Positions 31,449 to 44,207 of a DNA stretch of 64,000 nucleotides are shown piece by piece; the stretch's first letter is position 1; each line of letters begins with the position of its first letter. The position numbers were made by a program, and so were the translations under genes. This DNA is from Xiphophorus maculatus (lineage: Eukaryota; Chordata; Actinopteri; Cyprinodontiformes; Poeciliidae). The stretch is taken from the NCBI RefSeq assembly GCF_002775205.1, contig NC_036455.1, positions 4,316,501 to 4,380,500 on the forward strand, written 5' to 3'. The notes beneath the pieces are model-generated. The model saw nothing but the letters and a program-made list of their open reading frames with translations, was not told the origin of the DNA and made no database searches.

Positions 31449-33648
31449 TCATTCCCTCTGCTCCATCTTAACTTTTGGGGGTTTGAGGAAGGACCTGTTC
31501 TTTTTTTCTTTGCTTTTTCCTTTGGTTTGGAAGGTCCTCCAGCTGTCCACACGTCCGTCTCGTGATTCCTGCAGAATTTTAAAATGAAATTATTGAAACT
31601 ACAAAAATCAACTCAATGTTCCCAGTATGGATAAACACAGCAAAGCTCACCTCAAAGTTCTTCTGCCATTCTCTTTCCCGCTTTGCCTTCTCCGCTGCCT
31701 CGATTTCTTCTTCTCTTGCCCTTTTCCTGGTTGAATAGGATTTATTAAGAATATAAAAACTCACATGTGGATCATTTAAATAAACCTTTATGCAGTCCTA
31801 CACACGACAACATCCAGGTTCTAAATACATGACCCTCTACCTTTCATGCATGTCCTTTGCTTCCCTTTCCTTCCTTTTTATTTCAAGCTCAGCAAACAGC
31901 TTCATGGTTTGTTTGTACACAGCTTGTCTGAACTGGAAGAAACAAACAAAAGAGCATAACAAAATATCTATATATTGTATTTATAATTGGTCAACCGGGT
32001 AATATTCCCTTAGAAGTTGACTGACTTACCATGTCAGGGTCGTCCTCCTCCACATCCTGCGGTTTCCCATCTTTCTTTAGTTGCTTTTTTTTCTGCTTTA
32101 CCTGTTAATGACAGAATGTTATGGAACAGAGGCAAAAAGGGAACTGATGGAATGTGTCTGCAGGTAAGCTGACAGATGCCACTCACCATATGCTCCACAT
32201 ATTCTTTTCCTGCTTGGATCACATCAACTGCTCGCTTCTTCTGCTCAGGATCCAGTAAGAGTTTGTATGATTTGTCCACAACTGGGAAACAATAAGATAT
32301 AGCTGTGTGGGTCAGCTGCTTCACCGACAAAAATTGTTGTTTTTACAGACACATACTAATGAGAGCTGAGTTTGCTTTAACCTGTTAAAAGCAAACAGCA
32401 GGATAAAGCTGAATAATGCTACAATCTTTAGCAAGCAATATCTGGACAGGAGTATTTGTACCTTCAAAGGCTTTCTGTGATCTGTCTGGGTCATCCTGAT
32501 TTTTGTCTGGATGGACCAAAATGGATAACTATGCAATAAAAAGAGGAAGATAGAGGTTAAAACATCCAGTCTATACCTGATTATCCATCTGGTGTCAAGT
32601 ACTTTGATTGGTCAGTATGACTGGAAAAGTGGTATACAAGTTCACTCCATTTAAAATTTACAAATAAAAAACTAATCTTTTCTTACCGCCCTAAATCTTT
32701 TCTTCAGCTCTTCGTCTGTTGCTTCTGGATCAATCTGCAATACCTGAAATAAAACCAATAGCTAATCACACTTACTGTGCATTTGGCAAAATAACAAAAA
32801 ATGAAGAAAAAAACCTAATAAAGTTGAGGTTGGATTTAAGGCAGAATAAGACCCCCAAAAATGATTAATTCAAAATTAGCTCTACAAATGTACAAAAAGT
32901 TATTTAAGATCATTTTTAAACTCCAAGTAAGGAACCACGTTTACTGAACCTTTCAATAAATTGCATTCAAAAGGTGAGCCAACACAGTCATATTGTTTCC
33001 AACAAATCAAAACTCTTTAGACTCAAAGGTAATATTTGACATGAATCAAACAATACAAATCATATGCTTGAAAAAATCGGTAAAAACATGAAATATCACA
33101 CAAGAAAATATCTGTTACCTCAAAAGGGTTGAGGTTGAAGTACGATGATCCAGGTCTTAGCAACCTGTCAATCTGCTGCTTAGACGTTAACACAGAGTCC
33201 CTCTTCTCAATCTGCTTCACCTATCGAAAAACATATGCACAGCACAAACCATCATGATATATATATATATATCTTTTTAAATCACCATGTTTGTGTTTAT
33301 GTTTGCTATGGAGAAAAGTCTTTTAACACAGAACTAAGGTGAAACACTAAATGTTCACCTTAAATGACGGCTCTACTTTAAACAAGTACGAAATAATACA
33401 AATGTGTAGTAGTAGTTTGCAGATAATACAATCCATCAGTAAGTGTTAGCTTTAGTCGTTAGCTGATGCTCACTCCTACTAGGCCTAATATGACCTGAAC
33501 AATCGAGTTATCGACACAGGCTTTTGTAGAAATCAAATAAAGCAGCGAGCTTTGAAAATGTTTTAATATTTCATACCTCGGTGTAAAAGTTTTGAAATAA
33601 TTCATCCGACACACTCTGAGAGGAAGACTCTCCTCCAGCGGCCGCCAT
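31449..33648 (-). CDS. dnajc8: DnaJ homolog subfamily C member 8
   Basis: Nine exons on the - strand in continuous phase: 33577-33648, 33119-33220, 32687-32743, 32462-32528, 32187-32281, 32030-32101, 31841-31932, 31651-31726, 31449-31568; 250 aa against about 253 in human. DNAJC8 is a nuclear, spliceosome-associated J-domain co-chaperone. The start MAAAGGESSSQS has the ATG in a GGCGGCCGC context. The J domain spans roughly residues 57-122, with HPD at 83-85 (LSILVHPDKNQDDPDRSQ), which is the Hsp70-stimulating motif. A long basic/acidic helical C-terminal half follows (AREEEIEAAEKAKREREWQK), then RDGRVDSWRTFQ and the end KVKMEQRE. No key residue is missing. It is convergent with the complexin-like gene. 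Confidence 0.97.
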
Positions 33649-33720
33649 TTTCGCTCCGGTTTACATGTGACGTAGTGGGTCACGTGATTCGCAAAACCTT
33701 CCAGGGGCAAGGCGTCGAAT
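33649..33720 (-). promoter_or_regulatory. dnajc8: dnajc8 promoter-proximal motifs
   Basis: Within 70 bases upstream of the start codon lie a CRE-like GTGACGTAG (about 33667) and an E-box in GGTCACGTGATT (about 33678), the palindrome bound by USF/TFE/MITF-type factors. CpG density is raised here. There is no TATA box, as expected of a housekeeping promoter. Confidence 0.45.
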
Positions 33721-36159
33721 GTCCGATGACGTCAGATGATACGGGGACATCGCAGTTCGTAGTTCAGGTTTTTTTCTTGTGATTTACGACGAAATACGAG
33801 TCCTCTCTGAACTTCTGACAAACTATTCTGTTGAATATATCCGTCTCCAAAACAAAGTTGCATATTGGTGTAAAAAAATATTTGCGTCTAACGCCTGAAA
33901 ATGCTAAAATACAGAAGTCGCAGTTGGTTTCATAAGATGTTTTAGTTGCCATAACACTTCCCCGTGTATACTGACCAGTTTATTTAGCCTTTTTTCTAAT
34001 TTACTGAAACGTTCTGCAACATTTACAAATCTATAGCTACTCTGTGAGAATGCTCATTATAATGCTTATCATTTTTACATAGTGCCAACTCAAACAACAA
34101 AAACCTATGAAACCCAAAAGGGTATTAAATGTTACTTAAGTTACCAAGGTTTGTTCAAAGAGATTTGGGAAGGAAGGCTCCCCTGTAGCAGTCAGTCTTC
34201 CAGGAAGTAGCCTCTGACTGAAGAGGATGCTCAGAGTTGTAATGTTTTCACAACAAATGGTGAGTTTCACAACTTTTTAAAAGGCCCAGTTAATATATGG
34301 CTTTATGCAAGCCAAAACATCCACACTTGATCTTTCCAATACAACCCAAATACCTACTTATATTTACATCGAATTGCAATAATCAAAGAAGACAAATATT
34401 ATTGCTAACTGGTAAAAAAAAGAAGAAGAAAAAAGATATCTAAATACCAGTATCAGGTCACAGTCATGTCTTAAAAAAGGTTTTTAATTTATAAACATAA
34501 AATATTACAACACGGTAATACAGAAGGAAACATGTATTTACAATTTGATGCACAATTCATTTTTATTTCACTTTCTACAAGGCAATATTTATCCCACAGA
34601 CAACCCATGTTAAGTTGTTTTTTTAATAAAAAAAAAGGTGCAACTGATTACTTAGGACTATTTCATGCCTTCATGTATTAAAATTTACGTTGAAGTTGGG
34701 AATAGTTATTGTGAAGGGAGTTATTTCCCCTTTTGTTCTAACATAAAAAAAATAATTGTTACAAAAATAATGTAGGTTAAAGTAAAAACATAAAATTACA
34801 CAATTTAGATAAATACAGCACAATTAAAACCATAGATTTTCCTTTTAAGAGTAATTTTTGAATCTGGATAAGGAGCATAGATTTCTTCATGTTGATGGGT
34901 CTGCTTGTCCTCCTTTCTCCCTTAAATATAGAGATGAAAACTCGTTATTATTATGACCCATTCTCTAAAACTAAAGCTTATATTTTATTTTCATTCTATA
35001 TACACATAGATAAAAAGGTAAATCTTGCTCTGAATAAGTGCTTTTAGGTTGTTCGCCCTTGTCCCTTACCTTTAGGAAATCTGGTTACCCAATACTCTGG
35101 AGCTCTGTTAGATGCATCTTGAGGTGGATGAAAACCTGCAATGGATCTGGCTTTCACCAGGTGGAAATCGCTTCTCAGACCTGGAACTAAGACATGGCCA
35201 CACAGACAGAAAGATGCTGATGAATCAGCATGAGCATCAATACCAGATCATGTGCAGAAAGAGGAGTTGTCCCTTTTGGATTCTATTTCTCTAAGGCAAA
35301 CCCTTTATAACAAACATCTAAAATTAGTTTAAATGGCACATGTTTGATTTTTTTGAGAATTCGTTAATAATGAAGCCTTACCAATCACTTCTTTCCAATT
35401 CTGTGAACTCATTCACATGGGTGTGGGCAGCTCCTTTACTGCCTGGTGACAAGAGGCAACATAAACACACAGTTCTGATATGAAAATGTGCTTTAAGGAC
35501 ACCGCAGCATTAACAACTAGCCTTCTTTTGTTGCATTTCTCCACACATCCCGCACCCCACTTTTACCAGTGAATTAATGCAGCCCACATACTGCCATCTG
35601 GTGGTGTTGGAAGCTAATTACACCTATTTTTATGTGCAGTCATTGTTCTGCAATCAGTCAATCTCTGAAATATTTAAATCCGTTTCTCCAATGATGCTAA
35701 AAAAAAACTGATAATAAGGCTCTCTGCTTCGAACAGAGCTGATAATTAACTCAATCTCCTAAAAGCTGCCTCGGACAAAGAAAGGGATCACTAGTCACGT
35801 TGCATTCGAGCTGCGACCCCTAGTGGCCAAGAAGGGTAAATGTCCAGCTCCTCCTACTTGCAGAAAGCCTTTGCAGACAGCTGCAGTGATTTTGGTGCAG
35901 TGAGCCAAGATATGCAACACATGTATGCATGATTTCAGTGGCATTCTGGTTACCACACCCAAGACAGTATGCGATGTTGGTTTTTATTAGAGTCTGAACC
36001 AAGGGCCATTTAATTCCTAAAAATTGTTCTCAAACTTGTTTTTGTTTTAATGTGAAAACATTAGTAGATTCAATGAAATACATACTGGTGGTATGTTCTA
36101 TAAATAGCCTAAACAGAAAACTTGGACTCATCCTCTTTGAACCCTGATAAAAAGGTACT
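33721..36159. other. Intergenic region upstream of dnajc8, no gene seen
   Basis: AT-rich sequence with poly-A/T runs. Open frames (for example 35112-35294) are short and lack recognisable similarity. One good CTCF-type motif is listed separately. Confidence 0.45.
35591..35604 (-). promoter_or_regulatory. CTCF-type motif
   Basis: CTGCCATCTGGTGG; its reverse complement CCACCAGATGGCAG fits the CTCF core CCASYAGRKGGCRS at every position. It lies between dnajc8 and hnrnpr. Sequence match only; occupancy is unknown. Confidence 0.4.
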
Positions 36160-36790
36160 CTACTGTGCAAAAAATTTTAGTGCATAATCTTTAAAAACAA
36201 AAACGTTTCAAAGAAGCCAGACTTTCTTATAGGCTTTTAAAGTGGTCTTAAGAGTAGTTCTTCAGACTTTCTGGTGGTCTTGTAAAGCTGTCCTGATTTG
36301 TTTGTCCATGATTCTACCAATAATTTAGACTAAAACAGGACATCTATCAAGGTACCAATGTCTTGTTTTCTTCGTGTTCTTATAACTCATTTCTGGTTTT
36401 GGATATCAGACATGATCAAAGGAAAATTAGCTGATTTTTGATTAATGACCAAATGATTGATGAATTACTAACAAAAAGGCTCCTAAACTCAACAAATGAA
36501 TGTTTTTTTCCCTACTCCAACTTGGAAAATAACCTAATTTAAAAATGAACTTTATGTATTCTGTTGCAACTGTCCAGAAGAACCGTTTAGTATTTCTAAC
36601 TCTACTTATCCTAAGGTTTTCAGACAGACAAAAATTTGACTTGGGTAATCAACCCAAACACAGTATCCGTCAGGTTTCAGATGTTTGCAGGATTTTTCCC
36701 CATTTTTTTAATGACTCTCAGATGCTGTTAATCTGTCTTTGACTGCCTGACAATCGTTTTGTTCTCTACTAGTCTATGTTCATGTGATTC
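36160..36790 (+). mobile_element. Tc1-like transposon remnant
   Basis: ACTGTGCAAAAAATTTTAGT near the left end and TAGTTCTTCAGACTTTCTGG recall a decayed fish Tc1 family. No usable reading frame remains and the ends are approximate. Confidence 0.35.
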
Positions 36791-38881
36791 TAAAAGTGAA
36801 TGAAAGAAAAAACAAACAAACAAAAAAACAGCAACTCCAAGGCATTCTTTGGTAGGACAGGAGAACTGTTGATCAAAACGACTTTTAAAAGATGGCAAGA
36901 AAGTCTGAGCTGCATTGGAACAAATTATGAATTAGTGTTTTCAATTTTTTGCACAGCAATATCAATAACAGAAAAAGTCTTCTTTAACTACAGATTATAT
37001 AAACAAACAAACAAAAAAAAAAAACAAAGAACTAAATTTATGCTCAAGCTTCTGAAGCGATTATAGTCAACTACAGGAGAGGAGGCAGTACTCTGTGCAA
37101 GGCTGGCTCACCCTCAAGTACCGTTCAGGTGAGTTCCTCACTCTAGTGGTGCCGCTCACTTTGCTTCTCCACCTAGGCAGGTTGGAATAAGAGGACAGAC
37201 ACATGAAACAAAATACAAAACAATGACACCAACAGGTAAAGGCTAGAGAATTGTTATTTGTCGTGGTAAACACATTCTCTCAGGTGGAGCGTTCTGTGAG
37301 TGAGATTATGTTTAAACAATGATAAACCTCAAGATGGCCAGATCCCTGGCATCTTTAACAGGAGAGAATAGATTCTCAGAAAGCAACAAGATCAAGTCAA
37401 ATCAATGTAGAAGATCTATTCCAAGTCAGTGTGCGTCACACTTTGAATTGAAGAGTTTTAAGTGCTCACCATTACTCAAACTTGTTCTCGGCTTTTAATT
37501 TATTTTACGGTGCACATAAAATAAATATGAGTTCAACTGCAACCAACTTCATATTTGAAACAAATGTGTACAACTAGGGAGTTTAAAGAAAATACAAACC
37601 TGCTGGAAAAGTCTTTTTTTTTTCCATCAAGTCAGTTAGGAATTGCAGCTGGAAAATGTGATTAGGTCACCTGATAAGCAGCAGATATTCTTCAGAGGGA
37701 TAAATGCTGCTTCTTCCTGTGTCTCGAATCGCAGAAGAAAACATTTGAAGAAGGTAGATGGTTTAAGAGAACAGTTTGAGAAATGGGAACAATTTTGGGG
37801 AATGTTTGTGTGAATTGTTAATTTCACCATCAACAACGGTGTGTGCAGGAAATGCAGCAGTGTTACTGAACAAACATTTGAAGGATATTAGTTAAAACCC
37901 TGTTTAATCCAGACAAGGTCTCCTGTTCTGTTGGACTCTTGCAATTCAAGTTTATTTGCGGTTCTCCCTAGAGGGGAAAAAAATTTTGACTTGGGAAAAA
38001 GAAAATTCTTCTTTTGAATCAAAGAATTGAAGTTATAGATCAAATCACAACACTGAGTTTGAGGTTCTGACAATGGACTGATGCTCATCTGAGTTTTATT
38101 GAAACGGAACAAACGTAAAAGTTATAAATACAAATAACATCAGAGAACAAACTGCTATGGCTCTTAAGGTAAGCCAAACCAATTCCTACGGGGCAAGTTG
38201 AAATAAAACATGGAAGTTATGTTATCAGTTTAAAAAAAGAAAGAAAACACAATTTATCTATCTCTAGAAGTGCTAGGCGTACACTTTGGACATTACAAAA
38301 CTTTTATTCTTTTTTTTCCTTTGGTGGATTCTTTTCTCCACCACTGCAAAAGAAATGAATACGAAGCTCTAACCATATGCATTTATTTACAAGCATGATC
38401 CTAAACTACTATAATAAACCACAAATTAAAAGGAGTACAAGAAGGGGAAGAAAAATGGGAGCATGGACAAGAATCTTCCTGCAAGGCCATGTGTTGTATT
38501 TAATGTCCAACCAAATTTTTGAGAATGAACGTCCGCTTTTTTGTCAGTGTTCTTTGTTGGCTTTAAAAGGACCAGGCACAAAAATTTCCAATAAAATTGT
38601 ACTTATTTTTAAAGATGTGTCCCAATGTAACCGCAGGAGTAAGAAATGACCACAACGGTTACGTTCATTTCTTCAGCCAAAAGGATTTCCAGCCAATCGT
38701 CTTGAGCCAATTCTGCAGTCTGTCCATTTTTCTGAGATATATGTATATACAGATTTTTTTTTCATGAGGGATGAAGAATAAGAAGAATAAAAAGTCAATC
38801 AAAAAATTGTGGCCAATCTCCTTTTTTTTTCTTTTGTAGTTTTCCTCTTTTTTTGTTGTTGCCAAATACCTTTAGGTGCAT
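36791..38881 (-). other. hnrnpr: hnrnpr 3' flank and probable 3' UTR
   Basis: AT-rich sequence with (A)n/(AAAC)n runs near 36810 and 37000. The part nearest 38881 should be the hnrnpr 3' UTR (candidate AATAAA on the - strand near 38380). No other gene recognised. Confidence 0.4.
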
Positions 38882-41800
38882 CTACTTCCACTGTTGCCCA
38901 TAAGAATCCTGTGAAAACTCCATGGTGTCATTACTGTAACCATAGTTACCGGAATAGTCGGCCCCTTGCTGCAGGGGCTGCTGGGCGATGGGCTGGGACC
39001 CCCAGTTCTGTTGGTTGTTGGTCTGACGGCGCTTGGAGTCAGGTTGGTTAAATACGTCGGCCTTCCTCTTTCCGCCGACGTTGCCCCCGCGATTGCCTCT
39101 GGCACCGCGAGGACCACGGCCCCTCTGAGGCTGGAAGGGCGCTCCCCGTCCTCCTCGAGCGCCACGCGGGCCACCGAGGGGTGGCCCTCTCTGGGCAAAG
39201 CCGCCCCGGCCTCGTGTTGGAGGAGCGCCACGGGCTCTTGGAGGAGGAGGCCCACCCCTGGTGGGGCGAGTACCACGGCTCCTCATGCTGTACATGTCTT
39301 CATAGCCGTAGTAAGGGTCTTCATAGCCACCACGGTAATCATGATAGTCATAGCCATAGTAGTCATCATAGTAGTCCTCATAGCCATAGTAATCAGGGGG
39401 ATAAGCATAGCCCCCTCGGCCACCACGGCCCCTACCTCGGCTGGGTGGTGGCATGCGAGGAGGTGGGTAGTAGTAATAGTCATCATACCTGTGGGGGACA
39501 TAAATATTAGATCTGTCACACAACTGACCAATCATTAGGGCTGAAACAGTTAATCGTCAACTAGTTTAGTAATTGATTAATTGCTAACTGGAGCAAACAG
39601 ACTTAAAAAAAAAAAAAAGACCATTTGCTGCAAGAAAAATACTCTCAGAGTAGAAATTAAGCAAAAATGATGCAAGGAAGTTTCAGGTTGGGCATAAAGA
39701 TAAAAACAACACAAAAAAACTGCTTTGTCTGTAAATATGGTTTTCTCAGAACTCCTCTAGTGGCAGTTTTTGCTTCACCCGGTTAGCATACATGGAAGCA
39801 ATGCTATTGCATTTTAGGCAATAAAATGTTTTTTTTAAACTTGAATTATTTATTTTAATGTATTTCTAGTATTGTATAAAATAAGTGCTTCAATGCTAAA
39901 TCTGCATAATTTGCCAGTTTTTAAAAATTCCATTAATCACCAGAGTAATTGATAACTGAAGTAATCATTAGCTGAAGCCCCATCAATCATGTGATTGACT
40001 CACCCGCCACCCCTGGTGGTTTGACGGGCTGCTTGGCGCTCTTTCCTCTTCTTATCTGGGGGCTTCGCCAGGACGATCTCGATTTCTTCCCCTCCAAGCT
40101 CCTTACCATTCATTTCCTCCATAGCCTGAACAGAATTAACAATTAATTACTAATTTTAACAGAATCAAATACACAAAAATCCTTCAAACAAAAAATAAAA
40201 ATTTCCTACCTTTACAGCAGCATCCCTATCTTCAAAATGGACAAAAGCGTAATCTTTCAGCTTTTTCACTCGTTCTAGTTTCCCAAACTGAGAGAAGGTT
40301 TTCTCCAGAAGCTCCTCTGTCACAGATGTAGCCAGTTTTCTCACAAAGAGCACTTTCACCTGTGATTACAGTAAGTATGGTAAGTTCCTGGAAAACATAA
40401 GACTGGGAATGGATTTTAAATGTGAACCGCTCACTTTTGCCATGACTTCTGGGTCAGGTTCAGCAACAGGGTCAGCCCACTCCACAGTGACTGGGTTCCC
40501 CCAAACTTTGACCTTTCCACTCATTAGGCGGCGGCGCGCCTGAGCTGCGGATTTGTGATCCTCGTACTCGAGGAAACAAAAGCCCCGGTTCTTCTTCTTG
40601 TCATCTGGCTGGTGATACAAGATCACATCTTGTAGCCCCTCTGTAACATAATTCAAAAACATATTTTGTTACAAACACAAATGCCTATCATTATTACCAA
40701 CTGCAAACTTATGAGTTTTTAAAAGACAATTGATTCTTTACAACTGAACAAACCTGTGACTTTGCCAAAGTCTTCTAATATACTGTCTCTTGTCTTGTTC
40801 TTTGGAATCGATCCAACAAACAGGCGATTGTTTGCAACAGATATACACACTCCCAAATACTTCCCAGGGCGAATTTCGTGGTTATCACACTGGAAACAAA
40901 AACACATTTGCAAAATCTTAACAGAAAATCTCAGGTAGAGGAGATTGAGTTGAAAGCAGTTTTTCAAAAATGTTTAAAGGCTAAAAAAAAAGAAACAAAC
41001 AAAAAAAAAGAAATATAAATGGTCATTGCTCATCCTATTAGAAAAAAATAGCATCAGTTTAGTTATAGCTGAACGACAAAAATCACTCTGTTTGATTGCA
41101 CAACAACTACTTACAAGCTTCACAGCCTTTTGCGCATCATCTTTGTTACAGTAAGTGATGAAAGCGTAACCCCTGTTCTGACCAGATAGGGGGTCCATCA
41201 TTAACCTCAGGTCCCAGATGGGACCAGCAGATTCAAACAGTGGCACAAGCTCATCTTCATATAAATCCCTGGGGATCTTTCCAACAAACACCTGAATGAG
41301 AACAAAAATACAAGTTTAAAGCTTTAATATTGAAATCTATGATGAAGTCATTTTATCAGGCAGAGGTTAACAGTGTTGGTTTCAGATTTCTTAGTTTCTC
41401 CTTATCCGTCTGACAGAAGAGAAATATTTTTAGTTATAGATAATTCAAGTTTGAATTAATTAGAATTTTTCTTTCAATAATGGCTACAATACAGATGTTA
41501 TTTCTTTAGACCAACTACTGACCTCAGTTCCGATCCCTGGCTGCGTGCCGGTGAACACGCTCTCAGGGGGAGGACCGCCATACTTCCTCTGCCCTGTCGT
41601 CACATCCAGAGTATAGCCTGTCCGTTCCAACAGAGCCTAAACGTATATACAAAAAAATAATAAAACTATGTTTGCAGGGGAATGTGACGTAAACATTTAC
41701 TCTTGGGGTTCTACACTATAAATCCCATTTAGGTTACCTTTATTTTTGCTTCATCTGGACCTTTAGTTGACTCTTGGACCTTGCTTCCTTGTTTTTCTCG

Positions 41801-42307
41801 CTGCCTGTATGTCTTCATGACTCCACAAAGGAAAGCACTTTTATTCTACCAAGAAAAAATATCCACACAAATTAGTACAGATAGCAATAAAAAGTAAGTA
41901 AAAAAACTGTTGCTAAAGCAAAACTCTGAAACTAAGCAGGTACCTGAACGTGGGATAAGTCACTTTCTTTAAATTGCTGCAGCACGGTAAGTGCTCCTTC
42001 TTCATTGAACTCTCGCAGAGCATCAATAGCCCTTTCATCCAGATCAGCATATGCCACCAACCCTGCAGAAAAAAATGACATATTAGCTACAATCAAATGA
42101 AGCACACTTGAATGTTTGTATTCTTCTTTTGTTCAGTTTTAAATATCCACCTGTCTGAAAGATGTTATCTAAACTTTCAGCCACTTTCTGAGGCAGCCCA
42201 GCATCAAGCAGAGTTTGATAATTTTCTGTATGTGTTGTTGTCACATCCATGGGTTCCTCTTCTTCCTTTGTTGGAGCAGAACTGCCATTCACCTCAGTGG
42301 CGGCCAT
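38882..42307 (-). CDS. hnrnpr: Heterogeneous nuclear ribonucleoprotein R
   Basis: Ten coding exons on the - strand, phase-consistent: 42151-42307, 41944-42062, 41738-41845, 41523-41636, 41115-41291, 40754-40889, 40435-40640, 40210-40359, 40004-40125, 38882-39488; 631 aa (human about 633). hnRNP R binds pre-mRNA/mRNA in splicing and transport. The N-terminal acidic domain ([27 protein letters not shown]) is followed by three RRMs: [10 protein letters not shown] (from 167), [10 protein letters not shown], and [10 protein letters not shown] (from 341). Then come a basic linker [37 protein letters not shown] repeats, the NLS GGKRKAD, and the end SYGQQWK. SDSK-type residues [14 protein letters not shown] and the [12 protein letters not shown] tail favour HNRNPR over its paralogue SYNCRIP. 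A fourth-base acceptor just before the ATG shows a separate 5' UTR exon upstream. Confidence 0.97.
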
Positions 42308-42985
42308 TCTTCTGCAAGGAAAATAAAATAAAAACAAGTGATTAAATCTTATTCTGGTCTAAACAATGTAGAATCAGAAATTCCTAAAAATAAAAACAAG
42401 ACTGTAGTAGGAAAAAAAAAATCTTAAATTCTGGTTCAGCAAAGTTTTATGATTTTCTTTAAAATAAAGAGAATTTATTTTTATAATATAATTTCAGCTT
42501 ATGGCTATAAGAACCCAATTATCAAAAATCCATATTTTAATCTGGGGTTTCCTTATTATAATAGAAGTGTGGAATAAGAAAGTTTGAGCAACCTTAATAG
42601 TTTTAATAACTGAAGCAACGTGGTATGGTTTCCGTTTCGAGTTAAAATAGCCCGGGCTCTCAGAGAAACCATCGGCACCTACAGTCCCGCCCCCTTCACA
42701 TGCAAGCCAGCTACTAAGCTAAACGAACATGTTTCTTATGCAAGATCTACCCAGCATACGATACTATATAACCTAGATTATAAATACAAACGATCGAATA
42801 ATTTATTTATCATATTTCAGCACATTAGCAGCGTTCAAGTACGTTTCCATCTTCCCTCCGAGAGCAGGACCAGTCGCTAGCCTCCTAGCTAGGTATGGAA
42901 GCTAACAGGCCTCACCGTGCCGAGAGACACCGTCCACAAGCCAAACAGACAAAGGGCGCAGAAACAGGTAGTTAGCAAAACTTAC

Positions 42986-43260
42986 GGGTCAAATTCAGGC
43001 AGTCAACTGCAACGCACTTCAGGACGTGAATTTTTTTTCAATCTCTTACGGAGTAAATCAGCAGAAGGACGAGTGTTTGTGCTGAACCCACGAGACAATT
43101 TTCCAGACACCAACGGTCTCGTCGTCGGCTCGCCCGAACAACGCAGCCGCTCATCAACCATCGCGAGACATTGAACGAGACTTGATGAAGGGCAATGAGT
43201 GTATGGTGGGTTCGAATTTTATCGAAAGCGAATACAGGCGCCCTCATGCGGCGAAGAATT
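42986..43260 (-). promoter_or_regulatory. hnrnpr: hnrnpr 5' UTR exon and promoter region
   Basis: On the - strand a donor (GTAAGTTTTG, 42976-42985) ends a GC-rich stretch with many CpG, about 0.7 kb before the coding start, where an acceptor (TTCCTTGCAG) lies four bases ahead of the ATG. So the first exon is non-coding and ends at 42986. AGGCGCCCTCATGCGG near 43233 is a partial CTCF/NRF-type GC motif. The transcription start is not fixed. Confidence 0.5.
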
Positions 43261-43439
43261 AAACTGAACATCTTTAAATGAAACAGCAGCAGCAAAGAAA
43301 GTGGCCGTTAAACGGAAGCACTCGTCTACAAACATTGGCAATTTTAAAAGTAAAAATTATAACGAGTGCATTCTTACACTTTTCCTGTGCATTAAACATT
43401 TAAACCAAGACACAAATAGAAGCAAATTTTATCAAAATG

Positions 43440-43760
43440 AAAAAATTGTATTGTGATTTTTTTTTTTTTTTTTTTTTACAAAAATCTAAAACATGCAGCA
43501 TGAATGTATTCAGCCTCCTTTACTCTTGTATCCCTTAAAAAATTTTGCAAATCACCTCATTAGTAAAATCTGTAATTTAATCTCAATACAAATACAGTTG
43601 CTTTATGAACTAAACTGAACAATAGTAAACCAACAACTTCACAAAGACCAAGGAACACAGCAGACAGGACAGAGATAAAGTTGTGGAAAAGCTAAAACCT
43701 GGGTTTCATTATTAAGGCCTTAATAAAAGGGATGAACTATGACACAGCTTGGCAAGACCA
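43440..43760 (+). mobile_element. Poly-T run and Tc1-like fragment
   Basis: A run of 22 T at about 43458, then TGAATGTATTCAGCCTCCTT and GATAAAGTTGTGGAAAAGCT, which resemble pieces of decayed Tc1 copies in fish. No open frame. Confidence 0.4.
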
Positions 43761-43769
43761 TGTTTTCTG

Positions 43770-43965
43770 TAGTTTCTCAAACATACATTAAACATGCATG
43801 TTAGGTTAATTTGTCTCTCTAAATGGCCCTTAGTGGTGATTATATGTGTACTCTGTAGTTCATCCTGCATCTCTGATAAACTGGCCACAGGGTATCCAGC
43901 CTCTCACCAATGACTGATGGAGATGTGCACCAGACCTTTGATAAGTGGGAATAGACAATGGATGA
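43770..43965 (+). repeat. Teleost SINE/LINE-tail repeat, 3' half
   Basis: TTAGGTTAATTTGTCTCTCT, then ACAGGGTATCCAGCCTCTCA and GATAAGTGGGAATAGACAATGG: the last half of the common fish repeat whose fuller copies are at 48415-48662 and 52556-52752. Confidence 0.7.
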
Positions 43966-44071
43966 TTAGCAGCTCAGCTCTGTTCTATACACACTAGACA
44001 AGCTGGAGTTTTCTCTAATACTAACAACACTAAATAAGCTGACAACTTGACAATTCAGGAAGATGAATCAC

Positions 44072-44077
44072 TTTATT
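44072..44077 (-). terminator. atp5if1: Poly(A) signal of atp5if1
   Basis: AATAAA on the - strand about 130 bases after the atp5if1 stop codon. Confidence 0.65.
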
Positions 44078-44207
44078 GTTTCAGCCCTTAGAATGAGGTC
44101 AGTATAACAACTTATGATCACAGGGTCTGCCTTGACCAGGAGAGGAAACGAGTGAAATTCAACGAGTGGTGGCACTCGGGTAATAAGTCAGAGTAGGATT
44201 CTCTGCC

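Noticed and set aside
33258-33270. (TA)n run, also at 30908-30922
   Set aside because: Ordinary short microsatellites, too short to be notable.
35815-35830. Second CTCF-like site (CCCCTAGTGGCCA)
   Set aside because: Spacing of the core is one base short of the consensus, with several mismatches.
38966-39538. 190-codon open frame on the + strand opposite the hnrnpr RGG exon
   Set aside because: It mirrors the Gly/Arg/Tyr-rich hnrnpr exon, whose reading is clear; low-complexity GC-rich coding DNA leaves long antisense frames.
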